DNA of 64,000 bases from Mariniflexile fucanivorans. Its GTDB lineage: Bacteria > Bacteroidota > Bacteroidia > Flavobacteriales > Flavobacteriaceae. Where the stretch lies: contig NZ_SLUP01000002.1 in NCBI RefSeq assembly GCF_004341235.1, forward strand, positions 709,037 to 773,036. Reading direction: 5' to 3'. Below are positions 48,136 through 58,200 of the stretch, piece after piece. Under the pieces are notes generated by a model, which was given only the letters and a program-made list of their open reading frames with translations, ran no database searches and was not told where the DNA came from. The position numbers were made by a program, and so were the translations under genes. Every line of letters starts with the position of its first letter. Position 1 is the first letter of the stretch.

Positions 48136-49488
48136 ATGATAGACAAAATACTTTTAGAAAAACTTAAATCCAATTTCAATGAGGCATATTGGTTTATTAA
48201 AACCAATAAAGTAAGAACCTTTCTAACCGCTTTGGGTATTATTTTTGGAGTGGCATCGGTAATTACCATGCTTGCAATTGGAAATGGTGCCGAAAAAGAA
48301 ATTCTATCACAACTTGAACTGGTTGGTGTTAATAATATTGTTGTAACCCCTTTACCCGATCTTGAAGATGAAAGTGAAGGAGAAAGTGAAGAGGAAACTT
48401 CCAATACTGAATCTAAAAAATTCTCTAAAGGTTTAGATATGTTGGATGCTTTAAGTGTTACTAAAACCATACCGAGTATAAAAGTTGTAAGCCCAGAAAT
48501 AATTCTTGATACGTACGTGATTAATGACGGAAAACAAAATTCGGTAAAACTTGTTGGTATTTCGGCTACATTCTTTAAAGTTTCAAACATTGATATTGAA
48601 AAAGGTAAAATTTTTACAAATTACCAAATGAACAATGCCATGCCTGTGTGCGTTATTGGAAAAAAAGTAGAAAAAAAGTTATTTACTGGTGAAAGTGCTT
48701 TGGGAAAACAAATTAAAGTAAGAGATGTTTGGTTGGAAGTAGTTGGTGTGATTGAAGAAAAACTAATTTCGGATAAAGCCCAAGAAGATTTAGGTATCAG
48801 GGATTTAAACCAAGATATTTACATCCCGATAAAAACATTTTTGGTTCGCTATAGAGATAGAAAAATTATAACGGATAATTTAGATGTTAATGAAAACAAT
48901 CAAAATGGTCCTAAAAAGCGAATTGCTAGAGGAAATTATCATCAAATAGATAAACTTACCATTCAAGTTAACAACTCAAACGAGTTAAAAGCAACGGCAG
49001 AGGTTTTAAGTAAATTACTAAAGCGAAGACATAACGATGTTTTGGACTTTGAAATTGCCATCCCCATTCAACTGCTTCAACAGCAACAAAAAACAAAGCA
49101 AATATTCAATATTGTATTAAGTATTATCGCTGGTATTTCATTACTTATTGGTGGTATTGGTATTATGAATATCATGTTGGCATCGGTACTGGAAAGAACC
49201 AAAGAAATTGGCATCATTCGAGCTATTGGAGCGACTGAGGAAGATGTGATTTTACAATTTTTATCAGAATCTGTATTAATTAGTGTTGGCGGTGGTATAA
49301 TTGGAATTATTGTAGGCATCATTGGAGCATATGTTATTGAAATGGTTTCTGGTATTGAAACCGTGTTATCACTCAACTCCATATTAATCTCATTTTTTAT
49401 TGCAGTTATTGTTGGGCTCGTTTTTGGCATATTTCCGGCGAAAGCTGCAGCTAATAAAAAACCCATTCAAGCACTTCGATCTGAATAA
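48136..49488 (+). CDS. ABC transporter permease, MacB/FtsX type without ATPase domain
   Basis: A 450-residue permease. Helix 1 (TFLTALGIIFGVASVITMLA) leads into a large periplasmic MacB-like domain (about 60-315), then three helices of the FtsX domain (IVLSIIAGISLLIGGIGIMN, SVLISVGGGIIGIIVGIIG, ISFFIAVIVGLVFGIFPA) with the coupling segment ERTKEIGIIRAIGATEEDV. It lacks the N-terminal nucleotide-binding domain of E. coli MacB, and no ATPase gene lies in this cluster. Its energy source must come from elsewhere. Confidence 0.92.
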   Translation: MIDKILLEKLKSNFNEAYWFIKTNKVRTFLTALGIIFGVASVITMLAIGNGAEKEILSQLELVGVNNIVVTPLPDLEDESEGESEEETSNTESKKFSKGLDMLDALSVTKTIPSIKVVSPEIILDTYVINDGKQNSVKLVGISATFFKVSNIDIEKGKIFTNYQMNNAMPVCVIGKKVEKKLFTGESALGKQIKVRDVWLEVVGVIEEKLISDKAQEDLGIRDLNQDIYIPIKTFLVRYRDRKIITDNLDVNENNQNGPKKRIARGNYHQIDKLTIQVNNSNELKATAEVLSKLLKRRHNDVLDFEIAIPIQLLQQQQKTKQIFNIVLSIIAGISLLIGGIGIMNIMLASVLERTKEIGIIRAIGATEEDVILQFLSESVLISVGGGIIGIIVGIIGAYVIEMVSGIETVLSLNSILISFFIAVIVGLVFGIFPAKAAANKKPIQALRSE

Positions 49489-49529
49489 ATAAAATAACCG
49501 CAGAAAACTATTAACACAAAGCTAAACAG

Positions 49530-50990
49530 ATGAAAAAAATAGTATTCATATTAATCGTAATTTTACCTTGTTTAGCATTTTCACAATCCAAAAAAATAAC
49601 CTTAGACGAAGCCATTACTATAGCACAAAAACAATCTCCCGATTATAAAACAACCTTAAATAGAAATCAATCGAGCTATTGGCGTTTTAGAAATTACAAA
49701 GCAAATTTTTTACCTCAATTAAGGCTTAACGCCACCTTACCCGAATATAATAAAGCCGTACGTAGAATAACAAACGATGAAGGACAAGATATTTTTGTAA
49801 ATCAAGATCAATTGCTTTTAGAGGGTGGATTATCATTAGCACAAAACATTCCATATACTGGAGGAACGCTCTCTTTAAATTCAAATTTAGAACGCATTGA
49901 ATTGTTTGGACTGGATGATAACATTGGATATTCAGTCGTACCATTTTCCGTAAGATATTATCAAAACTCTTTATTTTACAATCCTTTTAAATGGGATAAA
50001 AAAATTGAACCTTTAATTTATGAGGAATCACAAAGAGATTTCATAGAAAAAATGGAAGATATCTCTGTGACTACTTGTCAAAGATATTTTCAATTACTTA
50101 AAGCCCAAATGCAGTTGGAAATAGCCGAAGTGAATTTATCAAATCAGGATACATTATACCGAATTTCACAAGGACGATTCAAAATTGGGAAAATTGCTGA
50201 AAATGAATTGCTGCAAGTTGAATTGACTTTGTTAAACTCTAAAAACACAGTAACAACCAATACCATAGAGTTAAAAAGAACCTCTCAAAATTTAGCCAGA
50301 TATTTAGAACTAGATACAGAAAATATTGAATTAGATGTTCCAGACAACTTACCCCTTTTTGAAGTAAACATCGATAAAGCTCTAGCAGAAGCGCAATCAA
50401 ATAGAAAAGCGGTTATAGAATTTAGAAGAAAACGCTTAGAGGCTGAAAAAGAATTGGCGTATCAAAAAGGAAACAATAGATTAAAATTAGGTGTTTCTGC
50501 AAATTTCGGAATTTCACAAAATGGTGATGAATTTGATAACCTTTTTAACAATTATAATAAGCAACAAAATGTGACGGTTTCTGTTAGTGTACCCATTTTT
50601 GATTGGGGTGTTTCTAAATCGAAACGTAAAATGGCTGAAGCTGATTTAGATTTAACCAACAATAATATAGACCAAGATAAACAAGCCTTTGAACAAGAAA
50701 TTTATTTGCACGTTCTAAATTGGTCCAGCCAAAGAGACTTTTTGGAAACAGCAGAAAAAGCTAAGGAAATAGCTATAAAACGTTATGACATTTCGCAAAA
50801 AAGATATGTTTTAGACAAAATAACTATTACCGATTTAAATATTGCTTTACAAGAAAAAGACAGAGCTGTATTGCAATATTTAAACTCACTTCAGAAATTT
50901 TGGGAAGATTATTACACTTTAAGACAGTTAACGCTCTATGATTTTATCAATAATAAAAAATTAGAAGTTGACGACATTCTTTTTGACTAA
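49530..50990 (+). CDS. TolC-family outer-membrane efflux protein
   Basis: A 486-residue protein. It has a signal peptide to SQS (about residue 20) and two outer-membrane efflux protein repeats, each with long coiled-coil helices and short strands, e.g. YRISQGRFKIGKIAENELLQ and KRYDISQKRYVLDKITITDL. The two similar motifs are the mark of the internal duplication in TolC. It completes the adaptor-permease-pore set. Confidence 0.93.
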   Translation: MKKIVFILIVILPCLAFSQSKKITLDEAITIAQKQSPDYKTTLNRNQSSYWRFRNYKANFLPQLRLNATLPEYNKAVRRITNDEGQDIFVNQDQLLLEGGLSLAQNIPYTGGTLSLNSNLERIELFGLDDNIGYSVVPFSVRYYQNSLFYNPFKWDKKIEPLIYEESQRDFIEKMEDISVTTCQRYFQLLKAQMQLEIAEVNLSNQDTLYRISQGRFKIGKIAENELLQVELTLLNSKNTVTTNTIELKRTSQNLARYLELDTENIELDVPDNLPLFEVNIDKALAEAQSNRKAVIEFRRKRLEAEKELAYQKGNNRLKLGVSANFGISQNGDEFDNLFNNYNKQQNVTVSVSVPIFDWGVSKSKRKMAEADLDLTNNNIDQDKQAFEQEIYLHVLNWSSQRDFLETAEKAKEIAIKRYDISQKRYVLDKITITDLNIALQEKDRAVLQYLNSLQKFWEDYYTLRQLTLYDFINNKKLEVDDILFD

Positions 50991-51007
50991 AATCGCCTAA
51001 TAATTCA

Positions 51008-51015
51008 TACTTTTG
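51008..51015 (+). promoter_or_regulatory. -7 promoter element of murQ (leaderless start)
   Basis: TACTTTTG fully matches TAnnTTTG and ends four bases before the murQ ATG, the same spacing as at the glycosyltransferase gene. A TTG lies at 50983-50985, 22 bases upstream, somewhat too far. Confidence 0.45.
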
Positions 51016-51019
51016 GGGT

Positions 51020-51838
51020 ATGAGTTTTATAAAAACCACCGAACAAGATTCCAACTACAATCATCTGGAACAGATGAATATTTCAGAATTATTAAGTAAT
51101 ATTAATAATGAAGATAAAAATGTACCTATAGCTGTTGAGAAAGCTTTACCACAAATAGAACCTTTAGTGAGCGTTATTGTGCAAAAATTAAAAGGTGGCG
51201 GACGCCTATTTTATATGGGAGCTGGCACCAGCGGGCGTTTAGGTATTTTAGATGCTTCGGAATGCCCTCCTACTTTTGGAGTTTCCCACAATTTAGTTAT
51301 TGGTATTATTGCTGGTGGTGATACTGCTATTAGAAAAGCGGTGGAGTTTGCTGAAGATTCTACCACACAAGGATGGGACGACTTAAAATCGTATCAAATT
51401 TCAAGTCAAGATGTAGTGATTGGTATTGCAGCCTCTGGCACTACACCTTATGTGATTTCTGCTTTAGAAGCATGCAATGAAAATAACATTATTACAGGTT
51501 GTATTACGTGTAATAAAAACAGTCCGTTATCACAAGCCGCAAAATATCCTATTGAAGTTATTGTAGGTCCAGAATTTGTTACAGGAAGCTCTAGAATGAA
51601 AGCGGGTACTGCACAAAAATTGGTGCTTAATATGATAACAACCACCACCATGATTCAGTTGGGGCATATAAAAGGCAACAAAATGGTGGACATGCAATTA
51701 AGTAACAATAAACTAGTTGATAGAGGCACTAAAATGATCATGACTGAACTTAACATTTCTGAAGAAGAAGCAAAAAATCTTTTACAAACACATAAAAACG
51801 TACGTTCCGCAATTAAAAATTATAATAATGGAAACTAA
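51020..51838 (+). CDS. murQ: N-acetylmuramic acid 6-phosphate etherase
   Basis: A 272-residue SIS-domain enzyme that splits the lactyl ether of MurNAc 6-phosphate, used in cell-wall recycling. Recognised by FYMGAGTSGRLGILDASECPPTFGV (parts GAGTSGRLGILDASECPP) and DVVIGIAASGTTPYVISAL. FVTGSSRMKAGTAQKLVLNM and VDMQLSNNKLVDRG follow. Slightly shorter than the E. coli protein, as usual in flavobacteria. It overlaps the DUF6095 gene by 11 bases. Confidence 0.95.
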   Translation: MSFIKTTEQDSNYNHLEQMNISELLSNINNEDKNVPIAVEKALPQIEPLVSVIVQKLKGGGRLFYMGAGTSGRLGILDASECPPTFGVSHNLVIGIIAGGDTAIRKAVEFAEDSTTQGWDDLKSYQISSQDVVIGIAASGTTPYVISALEACNENNIITGCITCNKNSPLSQAAKYPIEVIVGPEFVTGSSRMKAGTAQKLVLNMITTTTMIQLGHIKGNKMVDMQLSNNKLVDRGTKMIMTELNISEEEAKNLLQTHKNVRSAIKNYNNGN

Positions 51839-52061
51839 AAGAACAGATAAAACAACACTTTTTAAAGGTATTAAAACCTTGGTTTTTGCTTTATTAAGCT
51901 TATTCATTGGTCCTATTTTAATGACTTTAGCTCTTGGAGATAAAGAAAACTCACTTTACATTCCCTTGTTAATTGTTGCTTGCTTAATATGTGCTGCAGC
52001 CGTTTTTTTAATTTTTAAAGGGATACGTACTATTATGGATAGTATGTTTAAAAAAAACTAA
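51828..52061 (+). CDS. DUF6095 small membrane protein
   Basis: A 77-residue protein with two hydrophobic helices (TLVFALLSLFIGPILMTLAL and PLLIVACLICAAAVFLIFKG) separated by a short polar turn GDKENSLY. It matches the DUF6095 pattern. It overlaps the end of murQ by 11 bases, so translational coupling is likely. Its stop overlaps the stop of the convergent DinB-like gene by three bases. Confidence 0.85.
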   Translation: METKRTDKTTLFKGIKTLVFALLSLFIGPILMTLALGDKENSLYIPLLIVACLICAAAVFLIFKGIRTIMDSMFKKN

Positions 52062-52558
52062 TTTAAAGTAGGCTGTTTTGGAGTTGTAGGATTGTATCCA
52101 AAATCTGAATGCTTAATTGACATATTTAAACCTTCCAAAATATAATTTATAATGGCATAGTGGTGAATGGTATGGCTATTTGCCTGTGAAAACAAAGCAC
52201 CATAACTGTAAGTCATTTTTACTTTTCCCAAACCTAAATCGTCTGTAACCAAAACGGAATCTGTCATAGCTAAATCAAATGAATTCAAGTTTTCTATAAT
52301 GGAATCTAAATAGTTTTTGGCGCTACAACATTCAGTTTCTACTGATTGGTTTCTATTTCTTGTTGCTAAATCAATCTCATTATTCACACCTTTATTGAAA
52401 ATACAATCATAAAAATCTAAAATATGTCTCATATGAGTTCCTATACTTGAATAATAAGGAGCTACGGATGCATTGCTTAATGTAGTATCATTTATATGAT
52501 TCAATAAAATTTTAGACTTTTCTAATGTGTTTAGTGTTGATTGTAAAATGACATCCAT
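52058..52558 (-). CDS. DinB-like (DUF664-type) four-helix protein
   Basis: A 166-residue protein beginning at ATG 52558 (MDVILQSTLNTLEK); an in-frame TTG ten codons upstream is a weaker choice. The likely metal ligands of the DinB fold are His in YSSIGTHMRHILDFYDCIF and the His pair in FSQANSHTIHHYAIINYIL near the C-terminus. The four-helix arrangement and length fit. The fold is shared by thiol-S-transferases and damage-inducible proteins; the function here is unknown. It ends convergent with DUF6095. Confidence 0.82.
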   Translation of the reverse strand: MDVILQSTLNTLEKSKILLNHINDTTLSNASVAPYYSSIGTHMRHILDFYDCIFNKGVNNEIDLATRNRNQSVETECCSAKNYLDSIIENLNSFDLAMTDSVLVTDDLGLGKVKMTYSYGALFSQANSHTIHHYAIINYILEGLNMSIKHSDFGYNPTTPKQPTLN

Positions 52559-52649
52559 AGGTTTACTAAAGTAATTAAATAATTTCAACTAATACCGTTA
52601 GTCCATATTCATTTATAACCTTACAAAAATTGAGCAGATACAAAGCTTA

Positions 52650-55094
52650 TTAAAAAATACTACTTCCTAATTTTTCGACTACCAAACGCAACTCACCATA
52701 ACTGTACTTATCATCTAATTGATTTTTTAAATCTGATAAATTTTCAAATGTTTTCTTCGGAATTATTTCAATCAATTCATCGTAATATTCTTTAGACATT
52801 AAATCTAAAACTTGAACTTCTCCTGAAGGAATAAAACTCGCTAAATGCCCGAATATGGTGTTTTCATTAAGTTCACGTTCATCTGCAATCTCAGAAATGG
52901 TTTTTCCAGATTTAAACAATTCCAAAGATGTTTTCTTAGTATCACCTTTCTTTTTTTCGGGCTTAGATTCTTCAAAAATTTCAACATCATCCGATGTCTC
53001 AATATCATTTTCATCACAATATGTTTTAATAACCTCTAAAATAGCATCGCCATATTTATCAACCCGTGTTTTTCCCATGCCATTCACTTTTAATAACTCT
53101 TTTTTATTAGTTGGCAAGGTTTCGCACATTTCGTATAAAGCTTTCTGTGTGAATACTTGATAATGAATTAGTTCTTTTTCTTGGGCAATCTCATTTCTTA
53201 GAATTCTTAGTAATTCAAATAATTCCACATTTGTAGTGCCGTCAATAACTGTTTTTCTTGGTTTTTTAGGTTTTTCTTTGGCATTAAATACGGATTTCAC
53301 GCGTAATTCTAAAAGACCTTTTGTTGAAAACCCCTCAGTTAAACCATTAAAATATAAAAGCTTCGTATCTAATAAGGCTTCAACGGCATCTAGGTTTTTA
53401 GTTAAATCGCTTCCTACGGCCTTATTATCGGTGGTGAAACCAAATGCTTTTAGCGGTGTTACTATATTTTTTTCTGTTTCTGTTTTAAAATATAGAATAG
53501 CTTTTTTAAAACGCTCTTTAATAACACCACTTAATTCTGGTAAACCTTCCTTTTCTACAAGTTCTTTTAATTGGGTGTTGAAACCGTTACTCACTTTCAA
53601 AAAGTTGGTAACAGCCGTTTTAATAGTCAGTAATGGAGCTTCAATATTACCTTCTAAACTAGTTCTGTTTTTATAAAAAATATCTAAAAGTCGGTTTATG
53701 GGATACATAAATTCATAAAAATCAAACACTTCAAAAATTAAATCTAATTGATACATTTTTTGAGATGATACTAAAATAGAGGCATCAGGTTCATTTTCTT
53801 CGGCATTTTTATTGAACACCAACACATTATTATCACTGATAATTTGATTGGAATGAATTTTACTTTTAAGCACCAAACCTTCTAAAGATTTGCACCTACT
53901 TAGCGCCACATAGGTTTGACCATGAGCAAATGCCCCTTGTGCATCAATAATAGCACGTTCAAAGGTTAAGCCCTGACTTTTATGAATGGTGATAGACCAA
54001 GCCAAACGTAAAGGCATTTGTGTAAAAGACCCAATTTTATCTTCTGTGATGGCTTTTGTTTCTTCATTAACCGTATAATTAATGTTTTCCCAAATTTCTG
54101 GTGTTGTGTTTATATTGAAATCATCATCAGGACAATGCACCACAACTTCATCTTTCTCTAAATGAATAACCTTTCCAATTTTACCATTAAAATAACGTTT
54201 TTCAGGGCCGCTATCGTTTTTAACAAACATAACTTGAGCACCAACTTTGAGTTTTAACGATTCATTATTGGGGTAAGAAAACTCAGGAAATTTACCTTCT
54301 ATTTTGGCATTATATGTAAACTCTTTTGTTTTAAGTTTATCCAATTCCGCTTTATTGGTGGCTTCAGCTTTATTGTTATGTGTTGTTAATGAAATATAAC
54401 CGGCATCGGGTTCGGGTGTGAAGTCTGCAATATAACGTTTATTCAATTCTTCAGCAGCTGCTTCACTAAGGGCATTATTTCTAATTTCATTAAGAATTTC
54501 AATAAACTTAGGGTTTTCCTGCCTATAAATGTGTTTTAATTCAATGGTTATCGCTTCACACTGTTGAAAAGCAAGACTACTAAAAAAGAACCCATTACTG
54601 TAAACATGTTTTAACAAATCCCATTCGTTATCTTTAATAACCGGCGACAGTTGTTGCAAATCGCCAATCATAAGTACTTGCACTCCACCAAAAACCTTAT
54701 TTCTATTTCTAAAACGGCGCAAGGTTCTATCAATACCATCCAGCAAATCGGCACGTACCATACTTATTTCATCAATCACTAATAAATCCATCGATTTAAT
54801 AATATTGATTTTGGTTTTACTGAATTTTCGGTTGAAACCACTTGAATTATTCAAATCGGTATCAGGCAAAATAGGACCAAATGGCATTTGAAAAAACGAA
54901 TGAATGGTAACGCCTTTGGCATTTATAGCCGCCACTCCCGTGGGTGCTACAACTACCAAGCGTTTTAAGCTATCCATTTTCAATCGATGCAAAAACGTGG
55001 TTTTACCCGTCCCCGCTTTTCCTGTTAAAAAAATGGAGCGATTGGTGTTATTTACAAATTCCCAAGCTAGTTCAAGCTCCTTGTTAGTTGCCAT
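52650..55094 (-). CDS. PIF1-like superfamily 1 helicase with HRDC and helix-turn-helix domains
   Basis: An 814-residue helicase. Motif I is FLTGKAGTGKTTFLHRL, motif Ia VVVAPTGVAAINAKG, motif II LLVIDEISMVRADLLD, motif III VLMIGDLQQLSP, motif IV-like ELKHIYRQEN, motif V ITIHKSQGLTFERAIID and motif VI YVALSRCKSLEGLV. After the core an HRDC domain (about 625-700) and a C-terminal helix-turn-helix region (SGKTISEIADERELNENT) follow. PIF1 helicases unwind G-quadruplexes and RNA-DNA hybrids. The added HTH part is typical of the bacterial form. The gene stands alone. Confidence 0.93.
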   Translation of the reverse strand: MATNKELELAWEFVNNTNRSIFLTGKAGTGKTTFLHRLKMDSLKRLVVVAPTGVAAINAKGVTIHSFFQMPFGPILPDTDLNNSSGFNRKFSKTKINIIKSMDLLVIDEISMVRADLLDGIDRTLRRFRNRNKVFGGVQVLMIGDLQQLSPVIKDNEWDLLKHVYSNGFFFSSLAFQQCEAITIELKHIYRQENPKFIEILNEIRNNALSEAAAEELNKRYIADFTPEPDAGYISLTTHNNKAEATNKAELDKLKTKEFTYNAKIEGKFPEFSYPNNESLKLKVGAQVMFVKNDSGPEKRYFNGKIGKVIHLEKDEVVVHCPDDDFNINTTPEIWENINYTVNEETKAITEDKIGSFTQMPLRLAWSITIHKSQGLTFERAIIDAQGAFAHGQTYVALSRCKSLEGLVLKSKIHSNQIISDNNVLVFNKNAEENEPDASILVSSQKMYQLDLIFEVFDFYEFMYPINRLLDIFYKNRTSLEGNIEAPLLTIKTAVTNFLKVSNGFNTQLKELVEKEGLPELSGVIKERFKKAILYFKTETEKNIVTPLKAFGFTTDNKAVGSDLTKNLDAVEALLDTKLLYFNGLTEGFSTKGLLELRVKSVFNAKEKPKKPRKTVIDGTTNVELFELLRILRNEIAQEKELIHYQVFTQKALYEMCETLPTNKKELLKVNGMGKTRVDKYGDAILEVIKTYCDENDIETSDDVEIFEESKPEKKKGDTKKTSLELFKSGKTISEIADERELNENTIFGHLASFIPSGEVQVLDLMSKEYYDELIEIIPKKTFENLSDLKNQLDDKYSYGELRLVVEKLGSSIF

Positions 55095-55208
55095 TAATTA
55101 CATTTAAAAATAGAATTTGAAGATACTAATTTGAATGATTTATATGGTAGATTTTTCATAAAAAATATAAACCCTACCATGAAAAATGAGCGTACTTTTA
55201 ATTCCCTT

Positions 55209-55236
55209 TTGAAAACAAAAAAAATTACTACCTTAG
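55209..55236 (+). promoter_or_regulatory. Promoter of the hybrid two-component gene
   Basis: TTG at 55209-55211, a 17-base spacer and TACCTTAG at 55229-55236, one base off TAnnTTTG. The ATG at 55250 follows 14 bases later. Confidence 0.5.
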
Positions 55237-55249
55237 TAACACCTTGTTT

Positions 55250-58200
55250 ATGAAACAATTCCAACACAAAGGTAAAAGAAATGTATTTATGGTATTTAAT
55301 AAAAATAACAATTTAGATTTTTTATTTCTTACCTATTTTGTGATTTTTTTTACAGTTATTACTTCCGCTCAAAATGCTTCTATTAATAATTCTAATAGTA
55401 CTGGTAGCATACCTAAACAATTTTCTTTTAAAACATTAACTATCAATGATGGTTTGTCTCAAAACAGTGTTATTAGTATTGCTCAAGACAGCATTGGCTA
55501 TTTATGGCTAGCCACACAAGATGGATTGAACAAATACGATGGCAGACATTTTATTCATTATGATAAACAGTTTGAAGATATTACTCGAAGTACTTTTAGC
55601 AAACTTGGAAAAGTATATATCGATAAACAAAACCGTCTTTGGATTATTACACACTCGGGGAAACTTGAACTCTATCAAAAAAAAACTGACAACTTTAAGC
55701 ATATAAATTTGCCCCATGCCGCTAGTTCCATTTTTCAAGACAAAAAATTAAATACGTATATAGGCTTATATGATAATGGTTTATTAAAAATTGATGCCCG
55801 AACTAAAGATACTATACAAGTTTTTAAACCTGAAGATAGATTTGTAACTGTATACGATTATATTGAAATTGAAAATAACTTAATGGTTGCTGCTACTAAT
55901 AACGTCTTTAAAATATATAGCAATAATTCATATGAAAAATTAAAAACAAACGAACCGTCCAACACTAATTTTAGCGTTCTAGAGAAAACGACGAACGGTA
56001 TAGTCTGGCTAGGAACCTATGGCAAAGGCTTGTTTTTTTCACTTCCAAATAGTAAAGAATTCAAAAAATATTATAATACAAATCTCCCTGAAAATTTAAA
56101 CATTGAAGATTTATTGGTAGATAAAAAGGGTAGACTTTGGATTGCCACCTACGGAAATGGCGTGTATTTAATAGACAATAAAACCAATAAAGTAACCAAT
56201 TTTAAAGCCAATAAAAACAACCCATTTGCCATTCATTATAATGATATGTTATCGCTATATGAAGATGTAACTGGGGTAATATGGTTTGGTTCTGATGGTA
56301 CCGGTGCTAGTTATTATGATGAACATTTAATAAAATTCAATATTTTAACCAATAACCAAGTTCCTAAAAGTGTTAATGTAGATATGGTAAGAAGCATAAC
56401 TACAGATGCTAATGAAAACCTTTGGATTGGTACCTCTGGCAAAGGATTAACTTATTTTGATGTAAGAACTGAAACGTATAAAACCTTTACAACCGATAAT
56501 TCCAAAATCTCTAGCAATAGAATTATTAGTCTTAACTCTAGCAACAACGAATTATGGATTGGCCATCAAGCACATGGACTCAATACTATGGATGCTTCAG
56601 GGAATTTCAAATCCTATCCAGAGTTAGAAAACTTTACAATCTGGCAGATTATAAATGAGTCTCCAACCCAAAAATGGTTATGCACAGAACTCCATGGTAT
56701 TATATTATTCGACAAAAACAAAGGCATTATAAAAGAATACAACAGGGATAATTCTGCTCTAACTTCTAATAATATAAAAACCTTAGTAAAATCAGATAAT
56801 GGTATTATTTGGATAGGAACAGATAATAACGGTGTTTTTAAATTGAATAAAGCCACTAATAAAATCACCAAACTTAAAGGTATAAACCAGAAAATTAAAT
56901 CACTTTACACGTATAATAATTTCTTGTGGATTGGTACAAATGGCGCTGGATTGAAAGAATACGATATTACTAAAAACACCACTAAAACCTATACACAAAA
57001 AGACGGACTTCCAAACGATGTGGTTTATGGCATTTTACCTGATAATAAAGGAAAACTTTGGTTAAGTACCAATAACGGATTGAGTTGTTTTAATGCTTCG
57101 GAACATGCTAAAAATTTTGAGAATTTTAGTGTTTTTGATGGTCTTCAGAGTAGTGAATTTAATACAGGCGCTTATTTTAAAGATAAGAAAGGTAATTTGT
57201 TTTTTGGAGGTTTAGAAGGCATTAATTGGTTTCATCCAGAAAACCTTACTTACAATACCATAAAACCAAAAACCATTATCTCTAAATTTGAAGTCTTCTC
57301 GAAAGTACGTCCATTAATTAAAAATTCGAAATTACAAGATGATGAAAACACCGTAACATTTACTTTTTCAAGTCTTCACTTTTCTCAACCAGCACGTAAT
57401 TTATTTAAGTATCAACTCATAAACCATGATGCTGATTGGATTGAGTCTGGAAATAACAACATAGCACATTATACAAATTTAGCACCCAATACCTATACTT
57501 TTAAAGTGATTTCATGTAGCTACGATCGTGTTTGGAATGAAACACCTGCGACCTATACTTTTACGATTAAACAACCTTGGTACTTAAGTACACTTGCCAT
57601 TTGTATTTATATATTTTTGTTTGCACTTCTCTCTTATGCCATATATTTTTATTTAAAATGGCGTTGGCACATGAAAATGCAATTGAAATTGGAGCATGAA
57701 GAAACCAAACGCTTAAAGAAACTTAATGAATTCAAAACGCGACTATACACAAATCTATCTCACGAATTTCGAACGCCCCTCACATTAATTTCAGGGCCTA
57801 TTGAAAACCAGCTAACTAACCCTAAACTTTCAAATAAAGATAAAAAAGAGTTAACACTTGTTCAACGCAATTCGCAACGCCTTTTAAATCTTGTTGATCA
57901 ATTACTGGATTTATCAAAACTTGAAACAGGAAATTTAAATTTATCAGTTTCTAAAGGAAATTTAACCGTATTACTTAAGCAACTTATTGCTGCTTTTCAA
58001 TTTAAAACTAAAGAAAAAAATATTGTATTTACACATCAAATGAAGCCAATTAATGATGCCTGGTTTGATAAAGATGTTATTGAAAAAATTATAATCAATT
58101 TATTATCCAATGCGGTAAAATATACACCAAATCATGGAAAGATTCATTTTGAAGCTACTGTACAAAATGGTCAAATTATTATTTCGGTAATTAATAATGG

